This document shows positions 25,857 to 34,705 of a stretch of DNA of 64,000 nucleotides, piece after piece. The stretch's first letter is position 1. Each line of letters opens with the position of its first letter. Where the stretch lies: the NCBI GenBank assembly GCA_050943495.1, contig JBMNPH010000007.1:1-64000 (forward strand), given 5' to 3'. The translations under genes were made by a program, and so were the position numbers. This stretch comes from Merdivicinus sp050943495 (GTDB lineage: Bacteria > Bacillota > Clostridia > Oscillospirales > Ruminococcaceae). A model generated the notes under the pieces. It had not been told where the DNA came from. It saw only the letters and a list, made by a program, of their open reading frames with translations, and made no database searches.

Positions 25857-27335
25857 GTGATCTGCTTGAAATATAGTATTAAAGAAATGGCAGAACGTGC
25901 CGGAATTGCGCCGCATGTTCTGCGCTATTATGAGCGGGAGGGCCTGCTGCCCGAAGTGGAACGCGCCCGAAACGGATTCCGACAATACACAGATGAAGAT
26001 CTGGTTTGTCTGAAACGAATCTGCCTGCTGCGCGACACCGGCATGCCGCTGGCTTCGATTCAAAAAGTGATGGTATCTTCCGGCAAAGAGGAAAAAATGG
26101 AAGAGGAGTACCAACTTTTGCACTCTCATCTACAAAAGACTCGGGCGCAGATTGCGGATTTAACGAAAAAAGCGGATCAGCTGGAACAATACTGCGCCGG
26201 ATTGGAGCAAAATCTCCGGCAAATCCGCCTGAAACAGAATTCCAGCGCACGGGATATTGAGCTTCTGCTCGCAGAACATGCACAGAAGTATCCGCGCATG
26301 CATCCGCAGGACGCCGTAAAACTGTTATATCAGAATGAATTCGGCGGCGGGCACATCATTCCCAATCCGGAAGCAAGCCTTCGATTTCTGCAGGAAGAAT
26401 TCTCCCGGATCCCGCATACCCAAAAGGAGATATCTTGGGAATCCATTGGCGGCGGCATCGCACGCCTGAATCTGGATGGCTTGCAGGAAGATTGGCTGCC
26501 GACCGTCAATCGACTGTTTGTGGCGGGATCTGCTCATCAATCCGGTTCTGAGGAACAGTTCTCCCGCAAACTGGACGAGCTGATTGCCGCCGGACAGCAG
26601 GGAATCCTACCCTTTCCGCAAGAAGAACTCAACGACTTTCTCTCCATCTACCGGCAGAATCACTGCCCAATGGTCAGCCATAGCCCCGATTATCGAGAAG
26701 CATATCACCCCGCTTACCGCATTATCCCGGAGAAATATCTGGGTCTCCTTCCAATTTTTCTGGAAATCGACCGGCAGATTGCGGAAAAGGGACGCACGGT
26801 ATTAGCAATTGATGGCCGATGTGGCTCTGGAAAAAGCACCCTTGCGGCATTGTTCCGAGAAATATATGAGGCAGATATCGTACATATGGACGACTTTTTT
26901 CTGCCGCCCGCTAAACGAACTCCTGAACGTCTCGCCGAACCGGGCGGAAACTTCGACCGTGAACGATTCCTCGCAGAAGTTGCTCCGGGACTGCAGAGCG
27001 GACAGCCCTTTTCTTATCGTATTTTTGACTGCGGTCAGATGCAGTATCGCGGAGAACGGAATATTTCCGCTGGTTCTCTGGTCATCGTTGAAGGTTCCTA
27101 CTGTATGCATCCGGATCTGAGTTCTCTATATGGCTGCAAACTGTTTGTCACCTGTCCGTCCGATGTCCAGAAACGGCGGATCTTTGACCGAAATGGTGCT
27201 GCCCTTTATCCGCGCTTTATAAAGGAATGGATCCCCATGGAGGAAACCTATTTTCACACCTTCCGGATCGCAGAAAACTGCGGCTGGATACTCGATTCTT
27301 CGCTTCAATCCGGATGTTTTATCCGGCAGCAATAA
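25857..27335 (+). CDS. MerR-type regulator fused to a uridine-kinase-like P-loop kinase
   Basis: This 492-residue protein joins three parts. Residues 1-70 are a MerR helix-turn-helix (YSIKEMAERAGIAPHVLRYYEREGLLPEVERARNGFRQYTDEDL). Residues about 75-125 form the MerR dimer coiled coil. Residues about 130-300 are an uncharacterised domain with conserved-looking patches (LLYQNEFGGGHII; SPDYREAYHPAYRIIPEKY). Residues 310-490 are a P-loop kinase with Walker A IDGRCGSGKST (Lys326), the DDFFLP motif of uridine/pantothenate-kinase-like enzymes, and VIVEGSYCMHP. The start is GTG at 25857 or TTG at 25866. An ECF transporter S component follows after 19 bases, so the kinase may trap an imported nucleoside or vitamin while the MerR part reports on it. 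The substrate is unknown. Confidence 0.85.
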   Translation: MICLKYSIKEMAERAGIAPHVLRYYEREGLLPEVERARNGFRQYTDEDLVCLKRICLLRDTGMPLASIQKVMVSSGKEEKMEEEYQLLHSHLQKTRAQIADLTKKADQLEQYCAGLEQNLRQIRLKQNSSARDIELLLAEHAQKYPRMHPQDAVKLLYQNEFGGGHIIPNPEASLRFLQEEFSRIPHTQKEISWESIGGGIARLNLDGLQEDWLPTVNRLFVAGSAHQSGSEEQFSRKLDELIAAGQQGILPFPQEELNDFLSIYRQNHCPMVSHSPDYREAYHPAYRIIPEKYLGLLPIFLEIDRQIAEKGRTVLAIDGRCGSGKSTLAALFREIYEADIVHMDDFFLPPAKRTPERLAEPGGNFDRERFLAEVAPGLQSGQPFSYRIFDCGQMQYRGERNISAGSLVIVEGSYCMHPDLSSLYGCKLFVTCPSDVQKRRIFDRNGAALYPRFIKEWIPMEETYFHTFRIAENCGWILDSSLQSGCFIRQQ

Positions 27336-27354
27336 AAATTGGAGGTTATCCCAT

Positions 27355-27882
27355 ATGAATCAGACAAAAAAACTTATTCTCACTGGTCTTTTCACTGCAC
27401 TCGGCATTCTGCTCCCCATGCTGTTCCACACAATCCCCAATGCCGGCACAATTTTCCTGCCAATGCACATCCCGGTTCTGCTCTGCGGCCTGGTCTGCGG
27501 CTGGTATTATGGTGCAGCCTGTGGCATTCTATCACCCCTTCTCTCCAGCCTGATTACTTCAATGCCTCCGATGGCAATTCTTCCCTCCATGCTGTGTGAA
27601 CTAGCTGTCTACGGTCTTCTCACCGGTCTGATTTTTGCTCTCGTTCATACCGGAAAACTGGTACTGGATCTTTACATCGGATTGATTGGTGCGATGATCG
27701 GGGGAAGAATTGTTGCTGGATTGCTCAATGCCCTCATTTTCAAGGCCGGACAGTATTCTCTCACCATTTGGACGACCGCTTCCTTTGTTACCGCACTTCC
27801 CGGCATTGTGATTCAGCTGATCCTGATTCCCATTATCGTCACGGCACTTTACAAAGCCAAACTCCTTCCCTCCAGAAAATAA
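27355..27882 (+). CDS. ECF transporter S component, substrate unassigned
   Basis: The 175-residue integral membrane protein has about six hydrophobic segments and the ECF S-component pattern: a short N-terminal KKLILTGLFTALGILLPM helix (the helix that contacts the EcfT coupling subunit carries small residues) and an extracellular ligand loop. It resembles the small vitamin-type S subunits but lacks signatures I can tie to one ligand. A GGAGG ribosome site precedes it. It is co-transcribed with the MerR-kinase fusion, which predicts that its ligand is phosphorylated on entry, as in panT-coaX elsewhere in this window. The energising EcfA/EcfT subunits are not in the window. Confidence 0.85.
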   Translation: MNQTKKLILTGLFTALGILLPMLFHTIPNAGTIFLPMHIPVLLCGLVCGWYYGAACGILSPLLSSLITSMPPMAILPSMLCELAVYGLLTGLIFALVHTGKLVLDLYIGLIGAMIGGRIVAGLLNALIFKAGQYSLTIWTTASFVTALPGIVIQLILIPIIVTALYKAKLLPSRK

Positions 27883-27884
27883 CG

Positions 27885-27922
27885 AAAACTGCCCTGAACT
27901 ACAGCGGTTACAGGGCAGTTTT
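27885..27922. terminator. Bidirectional terminator between the ECF gene and recD2
   Basis: AAAACTGCCCTG (27885-27896) and CAGGGCAGTTTT (27911-27922) form a 12-bp perfect stem with a 14-base loop. A-run and T-run at opposite ends allow both convergent units to end here. Confidence 0.92.
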
Positions 27923-30126
27923 TAATTTGAATTTTCATTTTGCAGGAAGAACTTTAAGCCGGTATAACGAAGCGTTCGGACATTATTTTCCACCATATAG
28001 GCAATCCGATTGCGGGATCCAACCAGAATCAGAAGCTTTTTGGCACGGGTAACTGCCGTATACAGAAGATTCCGATAATAAAGCTTGTCATATCCGCCCA
28101 GAATCGGCAATACCACGGCATCGTATTCGCTGCCCTGGCTTTTATGGACAGTCACTGCATACGCAAGTTCCAACTCATTCGCCATATCAAAGGTATACGA
28201 GCAGACGCGGTCGTCAAAATCAATGGTGATAGTTTCGGAAGGTGCATCAATCTCCCGGATAATGCCGATATCGCCGTTAAAAACGCCGACACCCTTTTCT
28301 CCGTCCTTGTCCCATTCAATGTCATAATTGTTGCGAGTCTGTAGCACCTTATCCCCCTCCCGGAAAGTATATAGGATCCCCTTATACTCCCGCAGTTCCG
28401 GTGTTTTGGGATTCAGCACCTGCTGCAGGCGCTGATTGAGGGTATAAACGCCTAAATCTCCTTTTCGCTGGGGGGACAGCACCTGAATATCGGTAATTGG
28501 TGAAAATTGGTAACTCTTGGGCAGACGCACCGAAACAAGATCCACGATGGTTTGCAGCGCTGCTTCGGTATTCAGCCTGCTCAGGAAGAAAAAGTCCCGA
28601 TCTTTGATCGTAAGATCCGGCATTTCTCCTTCGACAATCCGATGGGCATTGGTGACAATGAGGCTTTCTGCTGCCTGTCGGAAAACCTGCTTGAGCGCAA
28701 CAGTGGGAATTTTCCCGCTATCGATGAGATCCCGCAGAACATTTCCGGGGCCAACCGAAGGAAGCTGATCAGAGTCCCCCACCAGAATCAGACGGCAGCC
28801 GAGTTTGAGTCCCCGCAGCAGGGACTCAAACAGCATGCAGTCCACCATCGACATCTCATCAATCACGACTGCATCAGCATCCAAAGGATGCTGCTCGTTG
28901 TGAAGGAACTTGTCCCGATTTTCCTCGCTGAAGTCCACCTCCAGCAAGCGATGAATGGTTTTGGCATCCCGACCAGTCACTTCGGAAATCCGTTTCGCCG
29001 CACGGCCGGTAGGCGCCGCAATCGCAATTTTCAGCCCTTCTTCTTCCAATATATCAATAATAGCATTCAAGGTGGTTGTTTTACCGGTACCGGGGCCGCC
29101 CGTCAAGATCATAACACTCCGCGAAAGTGCTTGCCGGATCGCCTCCCGCTGCAAATTCTCATATTGAATTTGCTTTTCCGCCTCGATCTTCTCAATCATC
29201 CGGTCGACATCACGGGTCTCAAAATACCGGTTCTGCAGCATAAGCGAAATTCGAAACGCAATATATCGTTCCGCTCCGTAGTAGTCAGGCAAGAACAGGT
29301 ATTCCCGGTTGCGGTGAATAGAATACAATTCTTCCTCCTCGAGACGGTGGTCAATCTCTGTCTCCACTTCTTCCACATTCAGGCGCAGCAGACGGGAGGC
29401 TTTATCAGAAACCGTCTCCCGCGCCAGACAGGTGTGTCCATTTTGGAGATTATGACGCAGGAGATGGGCAACTCCGCCGAAAATGCGTTCCGGATGGCTG
29501 CGGGAAAATCCCAACGAAAGTGCCATCTGATCTGCCTTTTCGAAATCCACGCCGATATCGCCTCCGCACAGCAGATATGGATTGGCTTTGATGAGGTCAA
29601 CCGCCATCGGACCCCATTTTTTATAAATTTTCACACTTTGATAGGAAGAGATCCCATGAGATGAAAGAAAAATCATGACCAGTCGCATGCCGAACATCTT
29701 GTTGAATTCCTGCACCAGTTCGTCAGCTTTGCGAGCGGAAATTCCCTTTACCTCGGACAGACGTGTCGGATCTTTTTCAAGAATTTCCAATGTTCTCTCG
29801 CCGAACGTCTCTACAATTCTTCCCGCTAGTGTCGGACCGATTCCTTTCACGGCTCCAGAAGCGAGATATTTCCGAATAGCAGTCAAGTTGGACGGAAGGC
29901 TTCGCTCAAACACTTCTGCCTTAAACTGATAGCCGAATTTCGGATGATTGCCGTACCGACCGGTGAGCGTTAATTCTTCTCCCGGCTCAATTCCGGCCAA
30001 TTCCCCTACTACCGGCAGAAGTTCCTCGCCCGTATCTAACTCAATCACGGCAAAGCCATTATCCGGATTGGCAAACAGAATTTCTTCGACCGTTCCCCGG
30101 ATCTGTACCAATTCCTCTTCTCTCAT
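27922..30126 (-). CDS. recD2: ATP-dependent DNA helicase RecD2
   Basis: This 734-residue 5'-3' superfamily-1B helicase of the RecD/TraA type acts in DNA repair without RecBC. It has the long N-terminal extension of RecD2 (an OB-like start, then helix-hairpin-helix pairs such as GAVKGIGPTLAGRIVETFG and LSEVKGISARKADEL). The helicase motor follows, with Walker A TGGPGTGKTTT, VIDEMSMVD (motif II), GDSDQLPSVGPG (motif III), VFRQAAES (motif IV) and the C-terminal AVTVHKSQGSEYD and YTAVTRAKKLL. Length is normal. It begins 17 bases after a small membrane-protein gene and may share its transcript. Confidence 0.96.
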   Translation of the reverse strand: MREEELVQIRGTVEEILFANPDNGFAVIELDTGEELLPVVGELAGIEPGEELTLTGRYGNHPKFGYQFKAEVFERSLPSNLTAIRKYLASGAVKGIGPTLAGRIVETFGERTLEILEKDPTRLSEVKGISARKADELVQEFNKMFGMRLVMIFLSSHGISSYQSVKIYKKWGPMAVDLIKANPYLLCGGDIGVDFEKADQMALSLGFSRSHPERIFGGVAHLLRHNLQNGHTCLARETVSDKASRLLRLNVEEVETEIDHRLEEEELYSIHRNREYLFLPDYYGAERYIAFRISLMLQNRYFETRDVDRMIEKIEAEKQIQYENLQREAIRQALSRSVMILTGGPGTGKTTTLNAIIDILEEEGLKIAIAAPTGRAAKRISEVTGRDAKTIHRLLEVDFSEENRDKFLHNEQHPLDADAVVIDEMSMVDCMLFESLLRGLKLGCRLILVGDSDQLPSVGPGNVLRDLIDSGKIPTVALKQVFRQAAESLIVTNAHRIVEGEMPDLTIKDRDFFFLSRLNTEAALQTIVDLVSVRLPKSYQFSPITDIQVLSPQRKGDLGVYTLNQRLQQVLNPKTPELREYKGILYTFREGDKVLQTRNNYDIEWDKDGEKGVGVFNGDIGIIREIDAPSETITIDFDDRVCSYTFDMANELELAYAVTVHKSQGSEYDAVVLPILGGYDKLYYRNLLYTAVTRAKKLLILVGSRNRIAYMVENNVRTLRYTGLKFFLQNENSN

Positions 30127-30143
30127 ACGTCCCAGCCTTTCCG

Positions 30144-30470
30144 CTACTTCAACTCAATCGGCATTGCCGCCAACTCCCGCTCACTGCAAAGCCTTACGCC
30201 ATCCACCCGTTCTGCAATTTGTTTGGATTCCAAATCCAGTGCATCCGAGACCAGCAATATCTGACACCCGACAAATCCGCATCCTGACAGGTCTGCCTGA
30301 ATCCGACGCAGGCAATACTCCAGATCTTCAACCTTCCCCTGCGGTTTTACGACTGTTACGACATATTCCCGCAGATTGCGGGACACCGGATGACGCAGCT
30401 GCATTACAGCCTCCGCCACCACCCAGATTAACAGTCCCATCAACAATCCGGCCCAAAAATATCCCGCCAT
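30144..30470 (-). CDS. Small membrane-anchored protein, unknown function
   Basis: This 108-residue protein is not recognised. One N-terminal membrane segment (GYFWAGLLMGLLIWVVAEAVM) is followed by a cytosolic part of about 80 residues with alternating strands and helices (EYVVTVVKPQGKVEDLEYCLRRIQADLSGCGFVGCQILLVSDALDLESKQIAERVDGVRLCSERELAAM). This part looks like a compact alpha/beta fold of the glycosyltransferase- or signal-domain size class, but no motif is decisive. AAAGGGCGG precedes the ATG. It lies between an unrecognised membrane protein and recD2. Confidence 0.7.
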   Translation of the reverse strand: MAGYFWAGLLMGLLIWVVAEAVMQLRHPVSRNLREYVVTVVKPQGKVEDLEYCLRRIQADLSGCGFVGCQILLVSDALDLESKQIAERVDGVRLCSERELAAMPIELK

Positions 30471-30530
30471 TGCAATCCGCCCTTTCCGCGATAAGATACC
30501 CCATTCTATGAAAAAGCGGAAAAAAGGGTG

Positions 30531-31574
30531 TCAAAGCAGGCGGCGGAACAAAAAATTCCTCTTTTGACGATCCAGAATCTGTTTCCAGGCGAGCCAAATT
30601 CCCTGATACCCAATCAAAATCTCAATCAGGAAAAATCCAAGGATGTCCCAATGTCCTTCCTGCCAAAGCTGCTCGACAAAGAAGCCGACAATATTTTCCC
30701 ACATCTGTGCCAGCGTGTGCGGCGGCTCTCCGAATATCATCGAATACCATAGACACAATCCCACAACCAGTAACAGCACACTCACCAAAGCACAGGCAAT
30801 TTGATCCCTTTTTGTCAGAAAATTACGTTTCCAGGAAATCCCTTTTGCCGTCAGCTGCATCAAGATCCATCCGCACAACACATGAAGCGCCCAAAGGAAC
30901 ATCACAAGAGGAATCGAAAAAATGAGAAAGATCCATATGGCTGCGACCCATTCATCCTGCATCATCAGATTCAGAATCTCCATTGCGCAGCCTAACCCCA
31001 GCATATTTCCCAGCATCAGCAGCAGAACACTGGCCGCAGATAACAGAAACCCGACCGCTGATCCCACAATCAAGCCAAACACCCGTTTTCCCAGCCGAGC
31101 TGGTGAGGATGTCTCCTGCAAAATCTGTCCGGCTTTTGCGGCACAATCATCACAAAGTATCTCCGCCCCTTTTCCACACTGCCAGACTGATACAAATTCT
31201 ATTCCGCATTCCATACAGCAGGGAGAATATCCTTCGGTACGCAAAATATCCCATATTCGCTGAAGAATCTGTTTTATTTGCCATTCTGTCTCGGAAAGCT
31301 GTTGTTTCTTCAAGCAAACCGTCCAGCATGTTCCGGAAATCTGACAGGAAAGGATTGTGCCCTCCGCATCCGGCAGAAGAAACGAACTGTCTGTCAGGTT
31401 CGGCATAGCTCTTCCCTTTACAGGTTTTGCCGCAATTTTTAAACACAGGCATTTGCGCGGAAGTTCCTCTAGTAAAACCGCAAATCCGCGGATTCTGCCG
31501 TAACAGAAACGTTCCGCCGGATCCATGAAAAACCCCAGACTTTCCGCCAGTTTCCGCAGATCGGATTTGGCCAT
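30531..31574 (-). CDS. Membrane protein with N-terminal zinc-ribbon-like cysteines, unknown function
   Basis: From the second ATG this protein has 347 residues; an ATG immediately before it would add one. The first 115 residues are a soluble alpha/beta domain. Cysteines near residues 120/123 and 141/144 (CMEC and CDDC) form a probable zinc ribbon. Four or five membrane segments follow to about residue 325. I do not know the family. The gene is 60 bases upstream of the small membrane-anchored protein and on the same strand, which suggests a functional pair. A terminator of metK precedes it. Confidence 0.72.
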   Translation of the reverse strand: MAKSDLRKLAESLGFFMDPAERFCYGRIRGFAVLLEELPRKCLCLKIAAKPVKGRAMPNLTDSSFLLPDAEGTILSCQISGTCWTVCLKKQQLSETEWQIKQILQRIWDILRTEGYSPCCMECGIEFVSVWQCGKGAEILCDDCAAKAGQILQETSSPARLGKRVFGLIVGSAVGFLLSAASVLLLMLGNMLGLGCAMEILNLMMQDEWVAAIWIFLIFSIPLVMFLWALHVLCGWILMQLTAKGISWKRNFLTKRDQIACALVSVLLLVVGLCLWYSMIFGEPPHTLAQMWENIVGFFVEQLWQEGHWDILGFFLIEILIGYQGIWLAWKQILDRQKRNFLFRRLL

Positions 31575-31604
31575 CATTCTTCCCCTATCTCACAAAAAAT
31601 TCAC

Positions 31605-31637
31605 AAAGAGAAGCCGAAGAAAAAACGGCTTCTCTTT
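31605..31637 (-). terminator. Intrinsic terminator of metK
   Basis: AAAGAGAAGCCG (31605-31616) pairs with CGGCTTCTCTTT (31626-31637), with a 9-base loop; it lies about 27 bases after the metK stop codon on the minus strand. Confidence 0.85.
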
Positions 31638-31663
31638 CGTTTTCTGTATCAGGTGTACAAATT

Positions 31664-32848
31664 TTACTTGCCGATCGCCTGACGAAGTGCTTCCGCACGA
31701 TCCGTCTTTTCCCAGCTCACGCCAAGATCTTCCCGGCCCATATGACCGTATTTGGCAAGATTGCGGTAAATCGGACGACGCAAATCCAATGCTTTGATGA
31801 TTGCGGTCGGCCGAAGATCGAATACCTTCTCCACTGCCGCAGCAATTTCCGCATCACTGCATGTTCCGGTGCCGAAAGTATCTACCAGAATCGAAACCGG
31901 TTTCGCAACGCCGATTGCATAAGCAAGCTCAATCTCACATTTTTTCGCAAGACCTGCTGCAACAACGTTTTTCGCAACCCAGCGTGCTGCATACGCAGCC
32001 GAACGGTCGACTTTGGTCGGATCCTTACCGGAGAATGCGCCGCCGCCATGGCGTGCATAACCACCATAGGTATCGACAATAATCTTACGTCCGGTCAAAC
32101 CGCTGTCGCCGGCAGGACCGCCGATCACAAAACGTCCGGTCGGATTGACAAAATATCGGGTATTCTCATCCAGCAACTCCGCCGGAACGATGGGTTTGAC
32201 CACCTTTTCAATAATATCTTGGCGGATCTGATCCAGCGACACGTCTTCCGAATGCTGGGAAGAAACGACGATGGTATCCACACGCACCGGTTTTTCATCC
32301 TCATATTCGACGGTAACCTGAGTCTTGCCATCCGGACGGAGATAAGGTAATGTCCCGTTTTTACGGACTTCGGTCAGGCGCTTGGACAACTTATGCGCAA
32401 GCGAAATCGGCAGCGGCATCAGTTCCGGAGTTTCATCGCAAGCATATCCGAACATCATTCCCTGGTCACCGGCGCCATTCTCATTTTCGTTCGCGTCTTC
32501 TCCGCTCTTAGCTTCCAGAGCCTTATCGACGCCCATTGCAATGTCGCCAGACTGTTCATGAATCGAAGTCAGCACTGCACAGGTTGAGCCGTCAAATCCA
32601 TATTTTGCGCGGTCATAGCCGATCTCAATGACGACATCCCGTACTAGTTTCGGAATATCCACATAACAGGAGGTGGAAATTTCTCCCATGACCATTACCA
32701 TACCGGTCGTGCAGCAGGTTTCGCAGGCAACCCGTCCCATCGGATCCTGCTCGAGAATGGCATCCAAAACGGCGTCCGAAATCTGGTCACAGATCTTGTC
32801 GGGATGTCCCTCGGTTACCGATTCCGATGAAAAAAGTTTACGTGCCAT
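31664..32848 (-). CDS. metK: S-adenosylmethionine synthetase
   Basis: This 394-residue enzyme makes S-adenosylmethionine from methionine and ATP. It shows the family signatures SESVTEGHPDKICDQISDAVLD, GAGDQGMMFGYACDETPE, GGAFSGKDPTKVDRSAAYAARWVAKNVVAAGLA and a full-length three-domain layout. The ribosome site AAAGGAGAA precedes the ATG. Transcription is controlled by a SAM-I riboswitch with its own terminator and a consensus promoter (32941-33126), so the product shuts off its own gene. Confidence 0.98.
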   Translation of the reverse strand: MARKLFSSESVTEGHPDKICDQISDAVLDAILEQDPMGRVACETCCTTGMVMVMGEISTSCYVDIPKLVRDVVIEIGYDRAKYGFDGSTCAVLTSIHEQSGDIAMGVDKALEAKSGEDANENENGAGDQGMMFGYACDETPELMPLPISLAHKLSKRLTEVRKNGTLPYLRPDGKTQVTVEYEDEKPVRVDTIVVSSQHSEDVSLDQIRQDIIEKVVKPIVPAELLDENTRYFVNPTGRFVIGGPAGDSGLTGRKIIVDTYGGYARHGGGAFSGKDPTKVDRSAAYAARWVAKNVVAAGLAKKCEIELAYAIGVAKPVSILVDTFGTGTCSDAEIAAAVEKVFDLRPTAIIKALDLRRPIYRNLAKYGHMGREDLGVSWEKTDRAEALRQAIGK

Positions 32849-32940
32849 AGATTCGTTCTCCTTTCTCTCCCCTTATGGGAGACTCCAAATAAATATGACT
32901 TCCAACGGCCGACTGGCCAAGCAGGAAAGATTCGTGCAAA

Positions 32941-32965
32941 CAAAAAAGCGCTCGAAATCGAGCGC
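32941..32965 (-). terminator. Riboswitch-controlled terminator of the metK leader
   Basis: GCGCTCGA (32948-32955) and TCGAGCGC (32958-32965) form an eight-base stem with a tiny loop, followed on the minus strand by TTTTTT. It sits 17 bases after the SAM-I aptamer, the usual spacing of an expression platform. Confidence 0.9.
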
Positions 32966-32981
32966 ATTTAGTTCCAAGCAA

Positions 32982-33084
32982 ACCTCATCTCTCGACTGCG
33001 TCGCAGGAAATGGCACCTTTCCGGATATCCGGGAGGTTGTCGTGGCTTCACAGGTCCTGTTCCTCCGCCACTCTTGATAAGGTA
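32982..33084 (-). promoter_or_regulatory. SAM-I (S-box) riboswitch aptamer of metK
   Basis: On the minus strand the aptamer starts with ACCTTATC (33084-33077) and closes with GATGAGGT (32989-32982), the P1 helix. Between them are the S-box marks AAGAGTGGCGGAGG, the GGACCTGTGAAGCC and GACAACC core, and GGTGCC...TTCCTGC before GAGAGATGAG. It is followed by a terminator. The order and sequence agree with known SAM-I riboswitches; SAM binding would favour termination and lower metK expression. Confidence 0.95.
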
Positions 33085-33097
33085 ATTATCGTATATA

Positions 33098-33126
33098 TTA
33101 TACCGTGTTTCCAGATCCTTGTCAAT
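33098..33126 (-). promoter_or_regulatory. Sigma-A promoter of metK
   Basis: On the minus strand TTGACA (33126-33121), 17 bases and TATAAT (33103-33098) make a perfect consensus promoter about 15 bases before the riboswitch. Confidence 0.9.
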
Positions 33127-33266
33127 ATCCGACTCGACAGATTTCTCCATTCAAAAAATGCGGAATCCATAAATATTGACCTGTTTTTCTCTATTCTAAG
33201 GAAATCCGGCAAAAATCGACACTGCAAACATTTTTTCTCTTGACATTTGAAAGGAATGATTTTAAA

Positions 33267-34037
33267 ATGAAATTAAGAAGATTTCAAAAGAAGGATTGCC
33301 AGGAAGATATGAAGGAAGTTCATCGTATACAACGTGTCATAAAATGGCTTGCATTGGCAATTGCGTCCGGAATGATCTGCTTTCTCATTGGATTCATTGC
33401 ATATCATTGGGATACATTGATTCGAATCATTATGAGCCAGAATCCTTCGATTGAATTACAGGAGTTTATCTCCGGCTTTGGTATTTGGGGAGCCGCCATT
33501 TTGATTCTTTTTCAGTCGCTGCAGATTGTGATTGCGTTTCTTCCAGGAGAACCGATTGAACTGGTCTCCGGTATGATGTATGGGGGATTTCTTGGCGCGA
33601 TTCTCTGCCTCATTGGTGTTTTAATCGGAACATATGCTGTCTTCTATGCAGTTCAAAAACTGGGAAACGGCCTGATTACTGCTTTTCATGACGAAAAGAA
33701 GGTCAAAAAATTCAATCGTCTTGCCGTCTTCCGCTATCAGAAAAATGCCGAACTTCTTACTTTTATTTTGTTTCTCATTCCCGGGCTGCCAAAAGATTTT
33801 TTTACCTTCCTCGCCCCGCTCACTCCCATCAGTATCCATCGATTTGTTCTGATTTCTACATTAGGACGCGCCCCAGGGATGTTGATTACTACTTATGCTG
33901 GAGTCAGCCTTCTGCAAGGAAATTTTCTGCTGGCTGCCTGCTTATATGGTCTTTTGGGAATATGTGCGTTAATCGGAATCCTTTATTATCGCAAATTGCT
34001 CAAATCCGAACAAAATTCTTCCCAAAATGAATCATGA
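33267..34037 (+). CDS. TVP38/TMEM64-family (VTT domain) membrane protein
   Basis: This 256-residue protein has a basic cytoplasmic start, a first membrane helix at about residues 26-48, and the VTT core, with LPGEPIELVSGMMYGGFLGAILCLIGVLIGTY, then FLIPGLPKDFFTFLAPLTPISIHRFVLISTLGRAPGMLITTYAG. These correspond to the re-entrant loops of DedA-related lipid transport/scramblase proteins. The ATG at 33267 follows AAAGGA by 11 bases; the frame upstream is leader. It is the first gene of a run with two TrkA genes and lexA. Confidence 0.9.
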   Translation: MKLRRFQKKDCQEDMKEVHRIQRVIKWLALAIASGMICFLIGFIAYHWDTLIRIIMSQNPSIELQEFISGFGIWGAAILILFQSLQIVIAFLPGEPIELVSGMMYGGFLGAILCLIGVLIGTYAVFYAVQKLGNGLITAFHDEKKVKKFNRLAVFRYQKNAELLTFILFLIPGLPKDFFTFLAPLTPISIHRFVLISTLGRAPGMLITTYAGVSLLQGNFLLAACLYGLLGICALIGILYYRKLLKSEQNSSQNES

Positions 34038-34071
34038 ATTTCCGGATTATTGTTCTTACAGGAGATTATTT

Positions 34072-34689
34072 ATGAATATTTTAATTGTTGGCTGCGGAAA
34101 AGTTGGTTCTGAACTTGCCGCTACTCTGAGCAGAGAAGGTCATAGTGTTACGATTTTGGATGCAAATGAATCCGCCTTTGAACTGCTGCCACATGATTAC
34201 AGTGGTTACTGCACAACTGGTATCCCAATTGACCTGGATGTTTTGCGTGAGGCGGGTATCGAAAGCTGTGATGCTTTGGCTGCCGTCAGCCAAGATGACA
34301 ACGTCAACATCATGGTTTGCCAACTTGCAAAAGAATACTTTCATTTGGAAAATATCCTGGCTCGTATCTATGACCCGCGCCGTGAAAATGTCTTCAGTCA
34401 TTTTGGTCTGCGAACCATTTGCCCGACTCGTCTGACAGTGGAATCGATTAAAAATACTTTGCTTCAGGACAAACCGCAGCAAATTACCATTGGCGCATCT
34501 ACGATCAGTTTCCATGAGGTACCGGTTGGCCGCCGTTTGTTTGGAGCGTCCACTTCTGATATTGATACCAGCCGCGAAGAAGCACTTTTTGCAGTGCGCC
34601 ATGCGGATAATTCATTATCACTGCTTGCCAATGGACCAGTTATTCTGCGCAGCGGAGATACTCTGATTTTGTCCCGGATTATTGACTAA
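34072..34689 (+). CDS. TrkA-type potassium channel/transporter regulator, first copy
   Basis: This 205-residue cytosolic protein has an RCK/TrkA-N Rossmann domain (ILIVGCGKVGSELAATLSREGHSVTILDANE) that binds nucleotides, followed by a short TrkA-C-like region after residue about 140. Such proteins gate TrkH/KtrB potassium uptake. The ATG at 34072 follows ACAGGAGATT; 15 upstream codons overlap the previous gene and are not likely translated. A second, divergent TrkA gene follows at 34706. Confidence 0.88.
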   Translation: MNILIVGCGKVGSELAATLSREGHSVTILDANESAFELLPHDYSGYCTTGIPIDLDVLREAGIESCDALAAVSQDDNVNIMVCQLAKEYFHLENILARIYDPRRENVFSHFGLRTICPTRLTVESIKNTLLQDKPQQITIGASTISFHEVPVGRRLFGASTSDIDTSREEALFAVRHADNSLSLLANGPVILRSGDTLILSRIID

Positions 34690-34705
34690 CGGAAAGGATT
34701 TGCTT

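Noticed and set aside
28507..29664. A 385-codon plus-strand open frame
   Set aside because: It lies wholly opposite recD2, has no ribosome site and a composition expected from the antisense of a coding region.
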